64,000 nucleotides of DNA, from positions 124,001 to 188,000 of the forward strand of contig CAKRNA010000002.1 in the NCBI GenBank assembly GCA_934365195.1, in the 5' to 3' direction. The stretch comes from an uncultured Clostridia bacterium. Its GTDB lineage: Bacteria; Bacillota; Clostridia; Christensenellales; CAAEEZ01. The translations under genes and the position numbers were made by a program. This document shows, in pieces, positions 1-7,305 of this stretch; positions within the stretch are counted from its first letter, which is position 1; every line of letters starts with the position of its first letter. Below the pieces are notes generated by a model. It saw only the letters and a program-made list of their open reading frames with translations, had not been told where the DNA came from and made no database searches.

Positions 1-705
1 AAGGAATACGAAACAAAGTACGACGCCAAAATATCCGTGCTTAATTACGTTGGGGGCGACTGTTCGTCCACGTTTATTAGGGTGCTAAGTTACTTACACA
101 AGGATATCGAGCCGTACGTTGGACCTAAGGTTGCCGAGTACATAAACGAAAACAAACTTTACCAAAAGTACGAAAATTTTGTAAAGAAAATTAAAAATAG
201 CGTAAGCGACAGGCTGTTTACCCACATTGTAAACACCACGCTTTGCGGAATAAGAATAAACGAACTGTGCAACCTAAAAATAAGCACGACAAGGGTATTC
301 GTTGCCTGTATGCTACACGATATAGGTAAGGAGAGGAAGGATATTTTGTACGGAGTGCCGTTCCAAACGGTAAATACCGCAATTTTCCACCAGTTCTACG
401 GCGAGAGGATTGCGCACAACGAATACAACGTAAACGATGACGAAGTACTAGACACGATTAGGTTTCACACCACAGGGAAGCCAAATATGACCACTCTTGG
501 AAAACTTGTGTTTTTAGCGGACAAGATTTGCAAAGGCAGAGATTACGAAGGGGTGGACGATATTAGAGAGACTTTAAAAACAAAGGGATTTGAAGAGGCT
601 TTCCTGCAATGTTTAAACTGGAGTTACGACTACTTAGTTCAGCAAGATAAACTTATCTTCCCGCTTACTAAAGAGGCTGTAATCTATTATAAGGAGAATC
701 AATGA
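1..705 (+). CDS. yqeK: NadD-YqeK fusion, 3' part only (nicotinate-nucleotide adenylyltransferase tail plus HD hydrolase)
   Basis: The frame is open from the first base, so the gene starts before the window. The first residues include an SSTFIR motif, then YVGPKVAEYINENKLY, which matches the end of NadD, the enzyme that adenylates nicotinate mononucleotide in NAD synthesis. About 190 residues of a YqeK-type HD domain follow without a stop, with the metal-binding motif MLHDIG. YqeK proteins hydrolyse diadenosine tetraphosphate. The GTG at 37 lies inside the NadD motif region and is not a credible start. The stop overlaps the rsfS start by 4 nt (ATGA), and nadD-yqeK-rsfS is a common order in Firmicutes. 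Fusion of the two enzymes is seen here directly; both activities are inferred from family. Confidence 0.85.
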   Translation, partial: KEYETKYDAKISVLNYVGGDCSSTFIRVLSYLHKDIEPYVGPKVAEYINENKLYQKYENFVKKIKNSVSDRLFTHIVNTTLCGIRINELCNLKISTTRVFVACMLHDIGKERKDILYGVPFQTVNTAIFHQFYGERIAHNEYNVNDDEVLDTIRFHTTGKPNMTTLGKLVFLADKICKGRDYEGVDDIRETLKTKGFEEAFLQCLNWSYDYLVQQDKLIFPLTKEAVIYYKENQ

Positions 706-1049
706 ACACTAAAGAATTAACTGACAAGATTTGCAAAGTATTATCCGATAAAAAAGCACTGGATATTATTATTATCAACGTGGAGGAACTGACTATTCTT
801 ACCGACAACTACGTTATTTGCTCGGCAAAATCTCAAACCGCAGTAAAATCACTTGCAGGTTACGTAGAAGAGGAACTTACCAAAGAGGGATTAGAGCCAC
901 TTCATCGTGACGGCGTAAGGGACGGCAAATGGGCGGTGCTTGACTACGGCTCGGTAATTGTTCATATCTTCCTAGAGGACGTGAGGGCTACTTACGACCT
1001 TGAAAAGATATGGTCAAACGGCGAAAATACCGTAAGATACGAAGATTAA
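702..1049 (+). CDS. rsfS: Ribosomal silencing factor RsfS
   Basis: This 115-residue protein matches the RsfS/Iojap/YbeB family in length and pattern, including the D-NYVICSAKS segment and the C-terminal HRDGVRDGKWAVLDYG and VIVHIF segments. RsfS binds ribosomal protein L14 and prevents subunit joining when nutrients are scarce. The ATG overlaps the yqeK stop, so translation is probably coupled. The gene directly follows the NadD-YqeK fusion, as in many Firmicutes. No odd features. Confidence 0.95.
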   Translation: MNTKELTDKICKVLSDKKALDIIIINVEELTILTDNYVICSAKSQTAVKSLAGYVEEELTKEGLEPLHRDGVRDGKWAVLDYGSVIVHIFLEDVRATYDLEKIWSNGENTVRYED

Positions 1050-1087
1050 ATATGCTTTAAGTTGCAATACTAATATCAGGAGATGAT

Positions 1088-1393
1088 ATGACGTATTGCA
1101 ATTTTATTTATAACAGTAACGTAGACGAAATCGTTTTGTCTATGGATAAGGTAGCAAAGGCAACTTGCCTAGAAAATGATAACGAAGTTATCGTTGCCGT
1201 AATTACGAAACCGATATTTTCCAAGACCGAACTTGACAAAGTTTTGGCTAATATTAGGCTTACTTTGGAAATCACTACCGGCAAAAAGGTGATAATTACA
1301 AGGGATTTAGAAGTCTATTGCGATATCGAAAACCTTAAGAGCGGCGAAAAAAACGTAAGTTTTGAAAGTATAAAATACAAGGCTTTATTATGA
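1088..1393 (+). CDS. Small unknown protein, 101 aa
   Basis: I do not recognise this gene with confidence. It has a good ribosome binding site (caggaga, 1077-1083) ahead of the ATG, and it overlaps the next gene by 4 nt, so it is very likely real and cotranscribed with pdp. The middle part (residues 50-85) has the pattern of an amphipathic helix followed by a VIITRDLEV strand. This loosely recalls YhcN/YlaJ-type spore lipoprotein domains, but there is no signal peptide or lipobox cysteine at the N-terminus. The soluble, small alpha/beta character is all that can be stated. Confidence 0.75.
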   Translation: MTYCNFIYNSNVDEIVLSMDKVAKATCLENDNEVIVAVITKPIFSKTELDKVLANIRLTLEITTGKKVIITRDLEVYCDIENLKSGEKNVSFESIKYKALL

Positions 1394-2667
1394 GAATTTA
1401 CGATATTATTTGTAAAAAGAAAAACGGATTAGCGCTTACAAAAGAGGAAATCGACTTTTTTGTACAGGGCGTAACGGATAGGTCTATTCCCGATTATCAA
1501 ACCACGGCGTTACTTATGGCAATTTGCTTAAAAGGTATGACGGACGAGGAGACCTTTTACTTAACCGACGCTATGGCGCACAGCGGGGATATGGTTTGCC
1601 TAGACGAAATTAAAGGCGTAAAGGTGGACAAGCATTCGACGGGTGGCGTTGGCGACAGCACTACTTTTGTGGTATTGCCTATTCTTGCCTCGTTAGGTCT
1701 AAAATGCGCTAAAATGAGCGGTAGGGGGCTTGGTCACACAGGCGGCACGCTGGATAAACTGAACTCAATCGGCGTAAACGTGGAAATATCCGAAGAAAAA
1801 TTTTTTAAAGAAGTGAACGAAATAGGGCTGTCCGTTATCGGTCAAACCAAAAATATTTGTCCTGCTGACAAAATTTTGTACTCGCTACGTGACGTGACTG
1901 GTACGGTGGACAGTATTCCGCTTATCGCAAGTAGCATTATGAGTAAAAAACTTGCCGGTGGCAGCGACGTGATTGTTCTTGACGTAAAGACGGGTGACGG
2001 TGCGTTTATGAAAACCAAAGAAGAGGCAACCTTACTTGCTGAAAAAATGGTGGCAATCGGCAAAGCGTTTAACAAGAAAATATCTGCAGTTATCACCGAT
2101 ATGAACGAGCCGCTTGACGACTACGTTGGCAACAGCCTAGAAATTTACGGTGCGCTAAAAGTGTTGGAGGGCGAAAAAAACGAACTATACTTAGTGTCGA
2201 AAGCGCTTGTTTTGGAGGCAACTAGATTAAGCGGACTTAGTGTGACTTGTGATGAAATAGACAAGGTGATTAGTAGCGGCAAGGCAAAAGAGAAGTTTAT
2301 CGAAATGATTAAGTGGCAAAATGGCGATGTTTGTTTTATTGAGGGCAAAGAAAAACTAAAAGGCGCAAAATACACTTATCCTATCGTGGCAAAAGAGAGC
2401 GGCTACGTTCAGTCCTTCGACCTTGAAAAACTAGGTCTATCGGTTTGCAAAATCGGTGGCGGCAGGGAAAAGGCGGACGACGTTATCGACTATTTTGTCG
2501 GAGTTGAAATAAACGTAAAGGTAGGAGGCAAGGTAAACGCTAATGACGTAATCGGTACTGTTTTTAATAATAAGCCAAACGATATTAGTAGCGAAGTGCT
2601 AAGTTATATCAAAATCAGTAAGGAAAAATGCAAAAATTTGGAAAAAGTGATAAAAATCGTTAAATAA
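1390..2667 (+). CDS. pdp: Pyrimidine-nucleoside phosphorylase
   Basis: This enzyme cleaves uridine, deoxyuridine and thymidine with phosphate, releasing the base and (deoxy)ribose-1-phosphate for salvage. The 425-residue length is normal. The N-terminal helical domain is followed by KVDKHSTGGVGDSTTF, which binds phosphate, and by the family signature SGRGLGHTGGTLDKL at about residues 108-122. A C-terminal segment VGGKVNANDVIGTV is typical of the glycosyltransferase-like alpha/beta domain. The start overlaps the preceding small gene (ATGA). Thymidine phosphorylase DeoA is the close alternative; the Firmicutes setting favours Pdp. Confidence 0.92.
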   Translation: MRIYDIICKKKNGLALTKEEIDFFVQGVTDRSIPDYQTTALLMAICLKGMTDEETFYLTDAMAHSGDMVCLDEIKGVKVDKHSTGGVGDSTTFVVLPILASLGLKCAKMSGRGLGHTGGTLDKLNSIGVNVEISEEKFFKEVNEIGLSVIGQTKNICPADKILYSLRDVTGTVDSIPLIASSIMSKKLAGGSDVIVLDVKTGDGAFMKTKEEATLLAEKMVAIGKAFNKKISAVITDMNEPLDDYVGNSLEIYGALKVLEGEKNELYLVSKALVLEATRLSGLSVTCDEIDKVISSGKAKEKFIEMIKWQNGDVCFIEGKEKLKGAKYTYPIVAKESGYVQSFDLEKLGLSVCKIGGGREKADDVIDYFVGVEINVKVGGKVNANDVIGTVFNNKPNDISSEVLSYIKISKEKCKNLEKVIKIVK

Positions 2668-2710
2668 GCGTAAAAATTCCAAAAAAGCACTTAAAAATGC
2701 AAAATAGTTG

Positions 2711-2739
2711 TTGTCAAGTGCCGAATATGGTAGTATAAT
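2711..2739 (+). promoter_or_regulatory. Sigma-A promoter of the riboflavin transporter leader
   Basis: A TTGTCA -35 (2711-2716) and a TATAAT -10 (2734-2739) are separated by 17 nt. The predicted transcription start is about 2746, exactly where the FMN aptamer begins. Confidence 0.75.
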
Positions 2740-2745
2740 ATAAGT

Positions 2746-2850
2746 ATCTTCGGGGAAGGTGTGATTCCTTACTGGTGGTAAAGTCCACGAGCGTAATGCA
2801 GATTGGGTGTAATTCCCAAACCAACGGTACAGTCCGGATGAAAGAAGGTT
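2746..2850 (+). promoter_or_regulatory. FMN riboswitch (RFN element)
   Basis: The conserved RFN blocks are present in order: ATCTTCGGGGAAGG at the 5' end, a GGTGGTAAAGTCCACGA stretch, GTAATGCAGATT, then ACGGTACAGTCCGGATGAAAGAAGGT at the 3' end. The aptamer closes with the pairing of the first and last segments (atcttc with gaaggt). FMN binding should favour the terminator at 2873-2896 and so switch off the riboflavin transporter gene that follows. Confidence 0.96.
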
Positions 2851-2872
2851 AAATATTTAGGATATTTACCAT

Positions 2873-2896
2873 GCAACCCGAAAGGGTTGCTTTTTT
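2873..2896 (+). terminator. Expression-platform terminator of the FMN riboswitch
   Basis: A perfect 7-bp stem (GCAACCC/GGGTTGC) with a GAAA tetraloop is followed by six T residues. It lies between the aptamer and the ribU start, as expected for transcriptional control. Confidence 0.9.
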
Positions 2897-2930
2897 ATCG
2901 CTTGAAGAAATAATTTATTTCGAGGCACAG

Positions 2931-3551
2931 ATGAACTCAACAAAAACAACAAAAAGTATCAACTATCTTGTCAAAGTAGCAATGTTAGGCTCTTTATCCT
3001 ACCTTGTAATGATGCTACAATTCCCTATCTTACCGGTAGTTCCGTTTATGAAAATGGATTTTAGCAACGTGGTTACCCTTATCGGTGGTTTTGCACTTGG
3101 CCCTAGCGCAGCATTTTTTATCGATAGCATCAGGCTAATGTTCGACTGCTTGGTAGATGGCTCTACCACGGGTTACGTAGGAGAGTTTAGCGCATGGCTA
3201 CTAGGTATTACCTATTCGGTTCCTGCAAGCATTATCTACAAAAAACGTAGAACGCTTAAGTCGGCAACCTTTGCCGTTATCCTTGCGTTTCTTCTAAGCA
3301 ATATAGTAGGTATTTTATCAAACAAATTCATAATGTTCCCACTATTCGGTATGCCTGAGGCAAAAACGAATGAACTACTACTTATCGGCGTGTTACCATT
3401 CAACCTAATCAAGTTCTCTTGTGTGTCGATTATCGTAATGCTACTATACAAGCCGCTTTCACCGGTTATTAAAAAGGAATATAGTTTGCATTCCAAGGCT
3501 AAAAAGCAAGAAGTAATAGTCGAGGACGAAAAGAACGTGGAGCAAAAATAA
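2931..3551 (+). CDS. ribU: Riboflavin ECF transporter substrate-binding subunit RibU
   Basis: The protein (206 residues from this start) has about five to six hydrophobic membrane segments and the RibU pattern FPILPVVPFMKMDFSNV near residue 35, with GGFALGPSAAFFIDSIR following. RibU is the membrane S-component that captures riboflavin and works with the shared ECF ATPase/T module encoded elsewhere. An in-frame ATG at 2871 lies inside the riboswitch terminator hairpin and has no ribosome binding site. The ATG at 2931 has CGAGG at 2921-2925, and the family similarity begins after it, so 2931 is chosen. A Lys/Glu-rich tail ends the protein. The FMN riboswitch upstream supports the substrate. Confidence 0.93.
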   Translation: MNSTKTTKSINYLVKVAMLGSLSYLVMMLQFPILPVVPFMKMDFSNVVTLIGGFALGPSAAFFIDSIRLMFDCLVDGSTTGYVGEFSAWLLGITYSVPASIIYKKRRTLKSATFAVILAFLLSNIVGILSNKFIMFPLFGMPEAKTNELLLIGVLPFNLIKFSCVSIIVMLLYKPLSPVIKKEYSLHSKAKKQEVIVEDEKNVEQK

Positions 3552-3555
3552 TTAA

Positions 3556-3580
3556 AGCGAGCAAATGCTCGCTTTTTTTT
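3556..3580 (+). terminator. Rho-independent terminator after ribU
   Basis: Stem AGCGAGC (3556-3562) pairs with GCTCGCT (3567-3573) around an AAAT loop, followed by a run of T. Confidence 0.92.
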
Positions 3581-3601
3581 AAATATAGATTAGTCAAAAT
3601 A

Positions 3602-3630
3602 TTGAAAAATATTTATAAATAGATTATAAT
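3602..3630 (+). promoter_or_regulatory. Sigma-A promoter of the tsaE operon, predicted to give a leaderless mRNA
   Basis: TTGAAA (3602-3607) and TATAAT (3625-3630) are 17 nt apart. The start of transcription is expected about 7 nt after the -10, at 3637, which is the A of the tsaE ATG. There is no Shine-Dalgarno sequence before that ATG. Confidence 0.7.
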
Positions 3631-3636
3631 ATTTTT

Positions 3637-4062
3637 ATGGAAAAGATTACAAAAAGCGTTAATGAAACTTACGACGTTGCAAACTTAATAGCAACTAAAC
3701 TTAGTGGCGGCGAAATTTTATTGCTTAGTGGCGACCTTGGTGCAGGCAAAACCACTTTTACCAAAGGACTGGCACTTGCTCTTGGCGTGGACGACGTGAT
3801 TACCAGCCCTACTTTCACCATTATGAAGGAGTACTACGGTAGGCTAAAACTTTACCACTTCGACATGTACAGGCTTGAGAGCGAGGACGAAGTGTACGAA
3901 CTTGGCTTTGAGGAGTACCTTGCCGATAAAGACGGAGTGGCGGTTATCGAGTGGAACAAGTTTACCTCGTTTGAAACCGAGGACGTTTTTGAGTTGAATT
4001 TTTCCAGAATTGACGACACAACTAGAAGGATAGAGATAGATGATAGGCTTATTGATAGATAG
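3637..4062 (+). CDS. tsaE: tRNA threonylcarbamoyladenosine biosynthesis ATPase TsaE
   Basis: TsaE is the small P-loop ATPase that works with TsaB and TsaD to make the t6A37 modification of ANN-decoding tRNAs. The Walker A motif GDLGAGKTT lies at residues 32-40 and the family motif TSPTFTIMKEY follows at about 57-67. The 141-residue length is normal. The start is fixed by family similarity of the first residues. It overlaps tsaB by 23 nt, and rimI follows, the standard tsaE-tsaB-rimI operon. tsaD is not in this window. Confidence 0.95.
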   Translation: MEKITKSVNETYDVANLIATKLSGGEILLLSGDLGAGKTTFTKGLALALGVDDVITSPTFTIMKEYYGRLKLYHFDMYRLESEDEVYELGFEEYLADKDGVAVIEWNKFTSFETEDVFELNFSRIDDTTRRIEIDDRLIDR

Positions 4063-4639
4063 TACGAGGGAAAGGCTTGTTGTAATTGGTTTTGTAAACG
4101 ATAGCAGATATTATAAAGTGGTGAACGAAAGCAGCAAAAAACATATGCCGCTACTTATCCCTACCGTTGAAGAGGTGCTGAAAAAAATGGAAGTATCCAT
4201 TGAAAACGTAAGTTTTTTTAGCGCAATAGTTGGCCCGGGTTCATTTACGGGAATTAGAGTAGGCGTGGCTACTTGTAACGCTTTTTCCGTTTCAACAAAC
4301 AAACCGCTTGTAAGCGTGAACTCTTTTGAACTTATGGCATATAATGTGGTTAAGCCGTCAATATTACTGATAGAGGCAGGGCACGGCAATTATTACGGCG
4401 CAAAAATCGACAAACCATTTGGCGCTTTGTACGACTACGGCTACTATTCTTCTGAGGATATCGACAAACTAGACCTTGACAAAATTTATCAAAACAAGAA
4501 CTACGACTATATAAACGAGTACGTAAGGGTGGCAAAATCTAAGTTTATCGTGGCGGACACCGTGGAGGTACTTCGCCCGACGTACCTAAGGAAATCACAA
4601 GCCGAGAGAGAAAAGGAAAATGCTGAAAAGTCTAAGTAA
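4040..4639 (+). CDS. tsaB: tRNA threonylcarbamoyladenosine biosynthesis protein TsaB
   Basis: This is the ASKHA-fold partner of TsaD in t6A synthesis. The N-terminus MIGLLIDSTRERLVV aligns with the first strands of TsaB, and the family motif GPGSFTGIRVG is at about residues 70-80. At 199 residues it is a little shorter than many TsaB proteins, with a shortened C-terminal half. It overlaps tsaE by 23 nt and rimI by 20 nt, so the three genes are tightly coupled. Confidence 0.93.
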   Translation: MIGLLIDSTRERLVVIGFVNDSRYYKVVNESSKKHMPLLIPTVEEVLKKMEVSIENVSFFSAIVGPGSFTGIRVGVATCNAFSVSTNKPLVSVNSFELMAYNVVKPSILLIEAGHGNYYGAKIDKPFGALYDYGYYSSEDIDKLDLDKIYQNKNYDYINEYVRVAKSKFIVADTVEVLRPTYLRKSQAEREKENAEKSK

Positions 4640-5054
4640 AGATAGGGCGTGCGAGGTTGCTAATATCGAAAAAGAGTGCTTTGGAGCGGAGGGTTGGAGC
4701 ATAGAAAGTGTGTTATCCAGCCTTGAAAAACCTTATTGCACCTTCGAAGTACTGGAAATTGACGGCGTTATCGTAGGCTATTACAGTTTTTACAATCTTG
4801 GTGGCGAGGCTTATATAAATAATATTGCGGTAAAGCCCGAATATCAAGGTAAAGGCTACGGCAAATTGCTACTAAATAGGCTTGTTGAAAAGGCAAAAGA
4901 GGGCGCAAGCGCAATAACCTTAGAGGTGAGAAAATCTAACCTAAGAGCACAAAAACTTTACGAAAGCGCAGGCTTTAAAAATGAAGGAATACGACCGAAA
5001 TTTTATAACAATACTGAAGATGCAGTAATTTATTGGTATAAAATGGAGGACTAA
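4620..5054 (+). CDS. rimI: Ribosomal protein S18-alanine N-acetyltransferase RimI
   Basis: A single GNAT domain of 144 residues. The acetyl-CoA binding motif QGKGYG lies in IAVKPEYQGKGYGKLLL (about residues 70-86), followed by the strand ITLEVRKSNLRAQKLYE that is characteristic of RimI. It acetylates the N-terminal alanine of S18 in the model organism; other N-terminal targets are possible. Its start lies within the end of tsaB. Confidence 0.93.
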   Translation: MLKSLSKDRACEVANIEKECFGAEGWSIESVLSSLEKPYCTFEVLEIDGVIVGYYSFYNLGGEAYINNIAVKPEYQGKGYGKLLLNRLVEKAKEGASAITLEVRKSNLRAQKLYESAGFKNEGIRPKFYNNTEDAVIYWYKMED

Positions 5055-5057
5055 AAT

Positions 5058-5747
5058 ATTTTTGTAAGAAGTTACGGCAAAGGACAAAACTTACTATTTT
5101 TGCACGGCTGGGGGCAAAGTAGCGAATGTTTTACTCCTATTGCCGATTTTTTTTCGAAATTTTGCAGGGTGACTATGCTTGACTTTTCGGGTTTTGGTAG
5201 TAGCGAAGAGCCTATTTTTCCTATGACCGTTAAGGATTATGCAAAAGAAACCTTGCAGGTAATTAAGGATAACGACTTAAAAGACATCGTTATTATTGCC
5301 CATTCTTTTGGCGCAAGAGTAGGGCTGGAACTTGCGCAAAACTCGGATTTAGTTAGTAAACTTGTAATAGTGGACGGAGCAGGCGTAAAACCAAGGCGAA
5401 ATTTAAGGTATTATTTTAAAGTATACGCCTACAAAATTAAAAAAAGACTGGGGCTTTGCACCAAAAATTGTGGCTCGAAAGACTACAAAGCGCTAAGCGA
5501 GGTTATGAAAAAAACCTTTGTGAACGTGGTTAATTACGACCAAACCGAAATGCTGAAAAGTATTAGCGTAAAGACGCTACTGATTTGGGGCGAAAAGGAC
5601 AAAGAAACCCCGTTATATATGGCAAAAATAATGCGAAAGAACCTACCTAATTCAAGGCTAGAAATAATGGAAGGTTGTTCGCATTTTTCTTTTTTAGAGG
5701 ATACCTATTCCTTTATAAATCTTGTGAGGAATTTTATTTATGAGTAG
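5058..5747 (+). CDS. Alpha/beta hydrolase with a probable ATT start codon
   Basis: The protein is a small alpha/beta-fold hydrolase of unknown substrate. It has the oxyanion-hole motif LFLHGWGQ, the nucleophile elbow AHSFGA (Ser), an acid in WGEKDKE and the catalytic His in EGCSHFSF. The first conventional start is TTG at 5100, but that would remove the first strand IFVRSYGKGQNLLF. The frame stays open back to the rimI stop at 5052-5054, and GGAGG at 5045-5049 sits 8 nt before ATT at 5058, so I choose ATT. The gene overlaps the MurF-like gene by 8 nt. Esterase or proline-iminopeptidase-type activity are both possible. Confidence 0.8.
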   Translation: MFVRSYGKGQNLLFLHGWGQSSECFTPIADFFSKFCRVTMLDFSGFGSSEEPIFPMTVKDYAKETLQVIKDNDLKDIVIIAHSFGARVGLELAQNSDLVSKLVIVDGAGVKPRRNLRYYFKVYAYKIKKRLGLCTKNCGSKDYKALSEVMKKTFVNVVNYDQTEMLKSISVKTLLIWGEKDKETPLYMAKIMRKNLPNSRLEIMEGCSHFSFLEDTYSFINLVRNFIYE

Positions 5748-7296
5748 CGCTTTAACTTATTTTTTAACAATAATCACAGCCGTTTTGTCAGTTTTTTCAA
5801 CATTTTTTTACGTAAAATCTTTACAACAGGGCGGCTATAAACTTACTAAAATTATCGACAAAAACAACTTAAAATTAGTTAGATTTACGGTTTGTCAGGC
5901 GGCTGTAACGTTGGTGTTTTTAACACTTTCGCTATTATTATATTTTACATATCAAAATTTGATTTTTGTGTCAAACATAATTGAAATTTTGATTTTTATT
6001 CTATTATTTATTGAATTTGAGAACAAAACTAGCAAAATCACGCCTATTTTTACCAACAGGATAAAGCGACTTTACGTACTTTTATTCTTTTTAACCGCCA
6101 TTTTTTACCTAATAATCAACTACTTTTTACCTGTCGAAATAGTTTTGGTTATTCTTGCTAGTTTTCCTGTGACCGAATTTTTACTTGTGATTTTTTCTTT
6201 CGTTATCACGTGTCCGTTTGAACAAATAAACAATTATCGATACGTAAAAAGAGCAAAAGAAAAATTTGATAAAACAAAAGCGATAAAAATCGGCGTGACG
6301 GGAAGTTACGCTAAAACCAGCGTGAAGATAATTCTTAAAACTTTGCTTGAAGAAAACTTTAACGTAGTGGCTTTTGACAAAAATTACAACACGCCGCTTG
6401 GCATTGCGATTACCTCTAATAATCTAACGGATAAAACGGAAGTTTTTATTGCCGAAATGGGTGCAAAAAAACAGGGGGATATTCGAAAACTTACAAAGAT
6501 TTTTAAGCCGGATATTGCTGTAATTACAGGTATTTGCGCTCAGCACTTTGAAACGTTTAAGTCGGTTGAAAACATAATTAAAACCAAAAGTGAAATATAC
6601 GAGAATTTTACCGATAAAAACGTAGTATTTTTTGCAAGTAACAGCGAGTACGTTATAAAAATGTACAAAGATTTTGGCGGAAGAAAATTTTTGGCAGGTG
6701 ATATGGTGTACGCTAAGGACGTGCAACTATTTTACGACCACACCGAATTTACTTTGGTGATAAATAATAATAAAGAGCGTTGCAAAACAAAACTTCTTGG
6801 CGAAAATGCGGTAGAAAATATCGTGCTTTGTAGCCTTGTTGCAAATAAACTTGGGCTTGAAATTGAGGATATTAAAAGGGGAATCGAGCGGCTTGAATAT
6901 ATCCCGCACAGGCTGGAACTAATACAGGGAAATATTACCGTGCTTGACGATAGTTACAACGCAAACGTGGTTGGAATTACAAATTCGCTTGGCGTTTTGT
7001 CGCTTTTTAGCAAGGAAAAGAACGCACTTGTAAGCGGACTTATAGAGCAAGGTATAAACGAAAAACTGGCTAATTTTGATTTTGGGGTAAGGCTCGGAGA
7101 AGTTTGCGACAACGTAATTTTAATAGATACGAAGCAATCCGAATACGTTAAAAAAGGCATTTTAAAAGCAAATCCTTGCGCTAAGATTTTTACGTATAAG
7201 AGTGTAAACGAGGCTTTAACAAACATAAACAAAGTGGTGAAAGAGGATAGCGTGCTGCTTATTACTGCGGACTTACCTGAAAATTACACAAAGTAG
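5740..7296 (+). CDS. murF: Membrane-anchored MurF-like Mur ligase
   Basis: The N-terminal 160 residues hold about five membrane helices (for example residues 5-24, 48-70, 76-92, 110-130 and 133-155). The rest is a Mur ligase: a P-loop GVTGSYAKTS at 185-194, the central domain, and DDSYNAN typical of MurF. MurF adds D-Ala-D-Ala to the UDP-MurNAc peptide during peptidoglycan synthesis, and ddl, which makes D-Ala-D-Ala, follows 9 nt downstream, supporting this. The P-loop has Ala where most Mur ligases have Gly before the Lys. Membrane-fused versions are known in Clostridia; a related amide ligase role cannot be excluded. Confidence 0.8.
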   Translation: MSSALTYFLTIITAVLSVFSTFFYVKSLQQGGYKLTKIIDKNNLKLVRFTVCQAAVTLVFLTLSLLLYFTYQNLIFVSNIIEILIFILLFIEFENKTSKITPIFTNRIKRLYVLLFFLTAIFYLIINYFLPVEIVLVILASFPVTEFLLVIFSFVITCPFEQINNYRYVKRAKEKFDKTKAIKIGVTGSYAKTSVKIILKTLLEENFNVVAFDKNYNTPLGIAITSNNLTDKTEVFIAEMGAKKQGDIRKLTKIFKPDIAVITGICAQHFETFKSVENIIKTKSEIYENFTDKNVVFFASNSEYVIKMYKDFGGRKFLAGDMVYAKDVQLFYDHTEFTLVINNNKERCKTKLLGENAVENIVLCSLVANKLGLEIEDIKRGIERLEYIPHRLELIQGNITVLDDSYNANVVGITNSLGVLSLFSKEKNALVSGLIEQGINEKLANFDFGVRLGEVCDNVILIDTKQSEYVKKGILKANPCAKIFTYKSVNEALTNINKVVKEDSVLLITADLPENYTK

Positions 7297-7305
7297 GAGG
7301 GAAAT

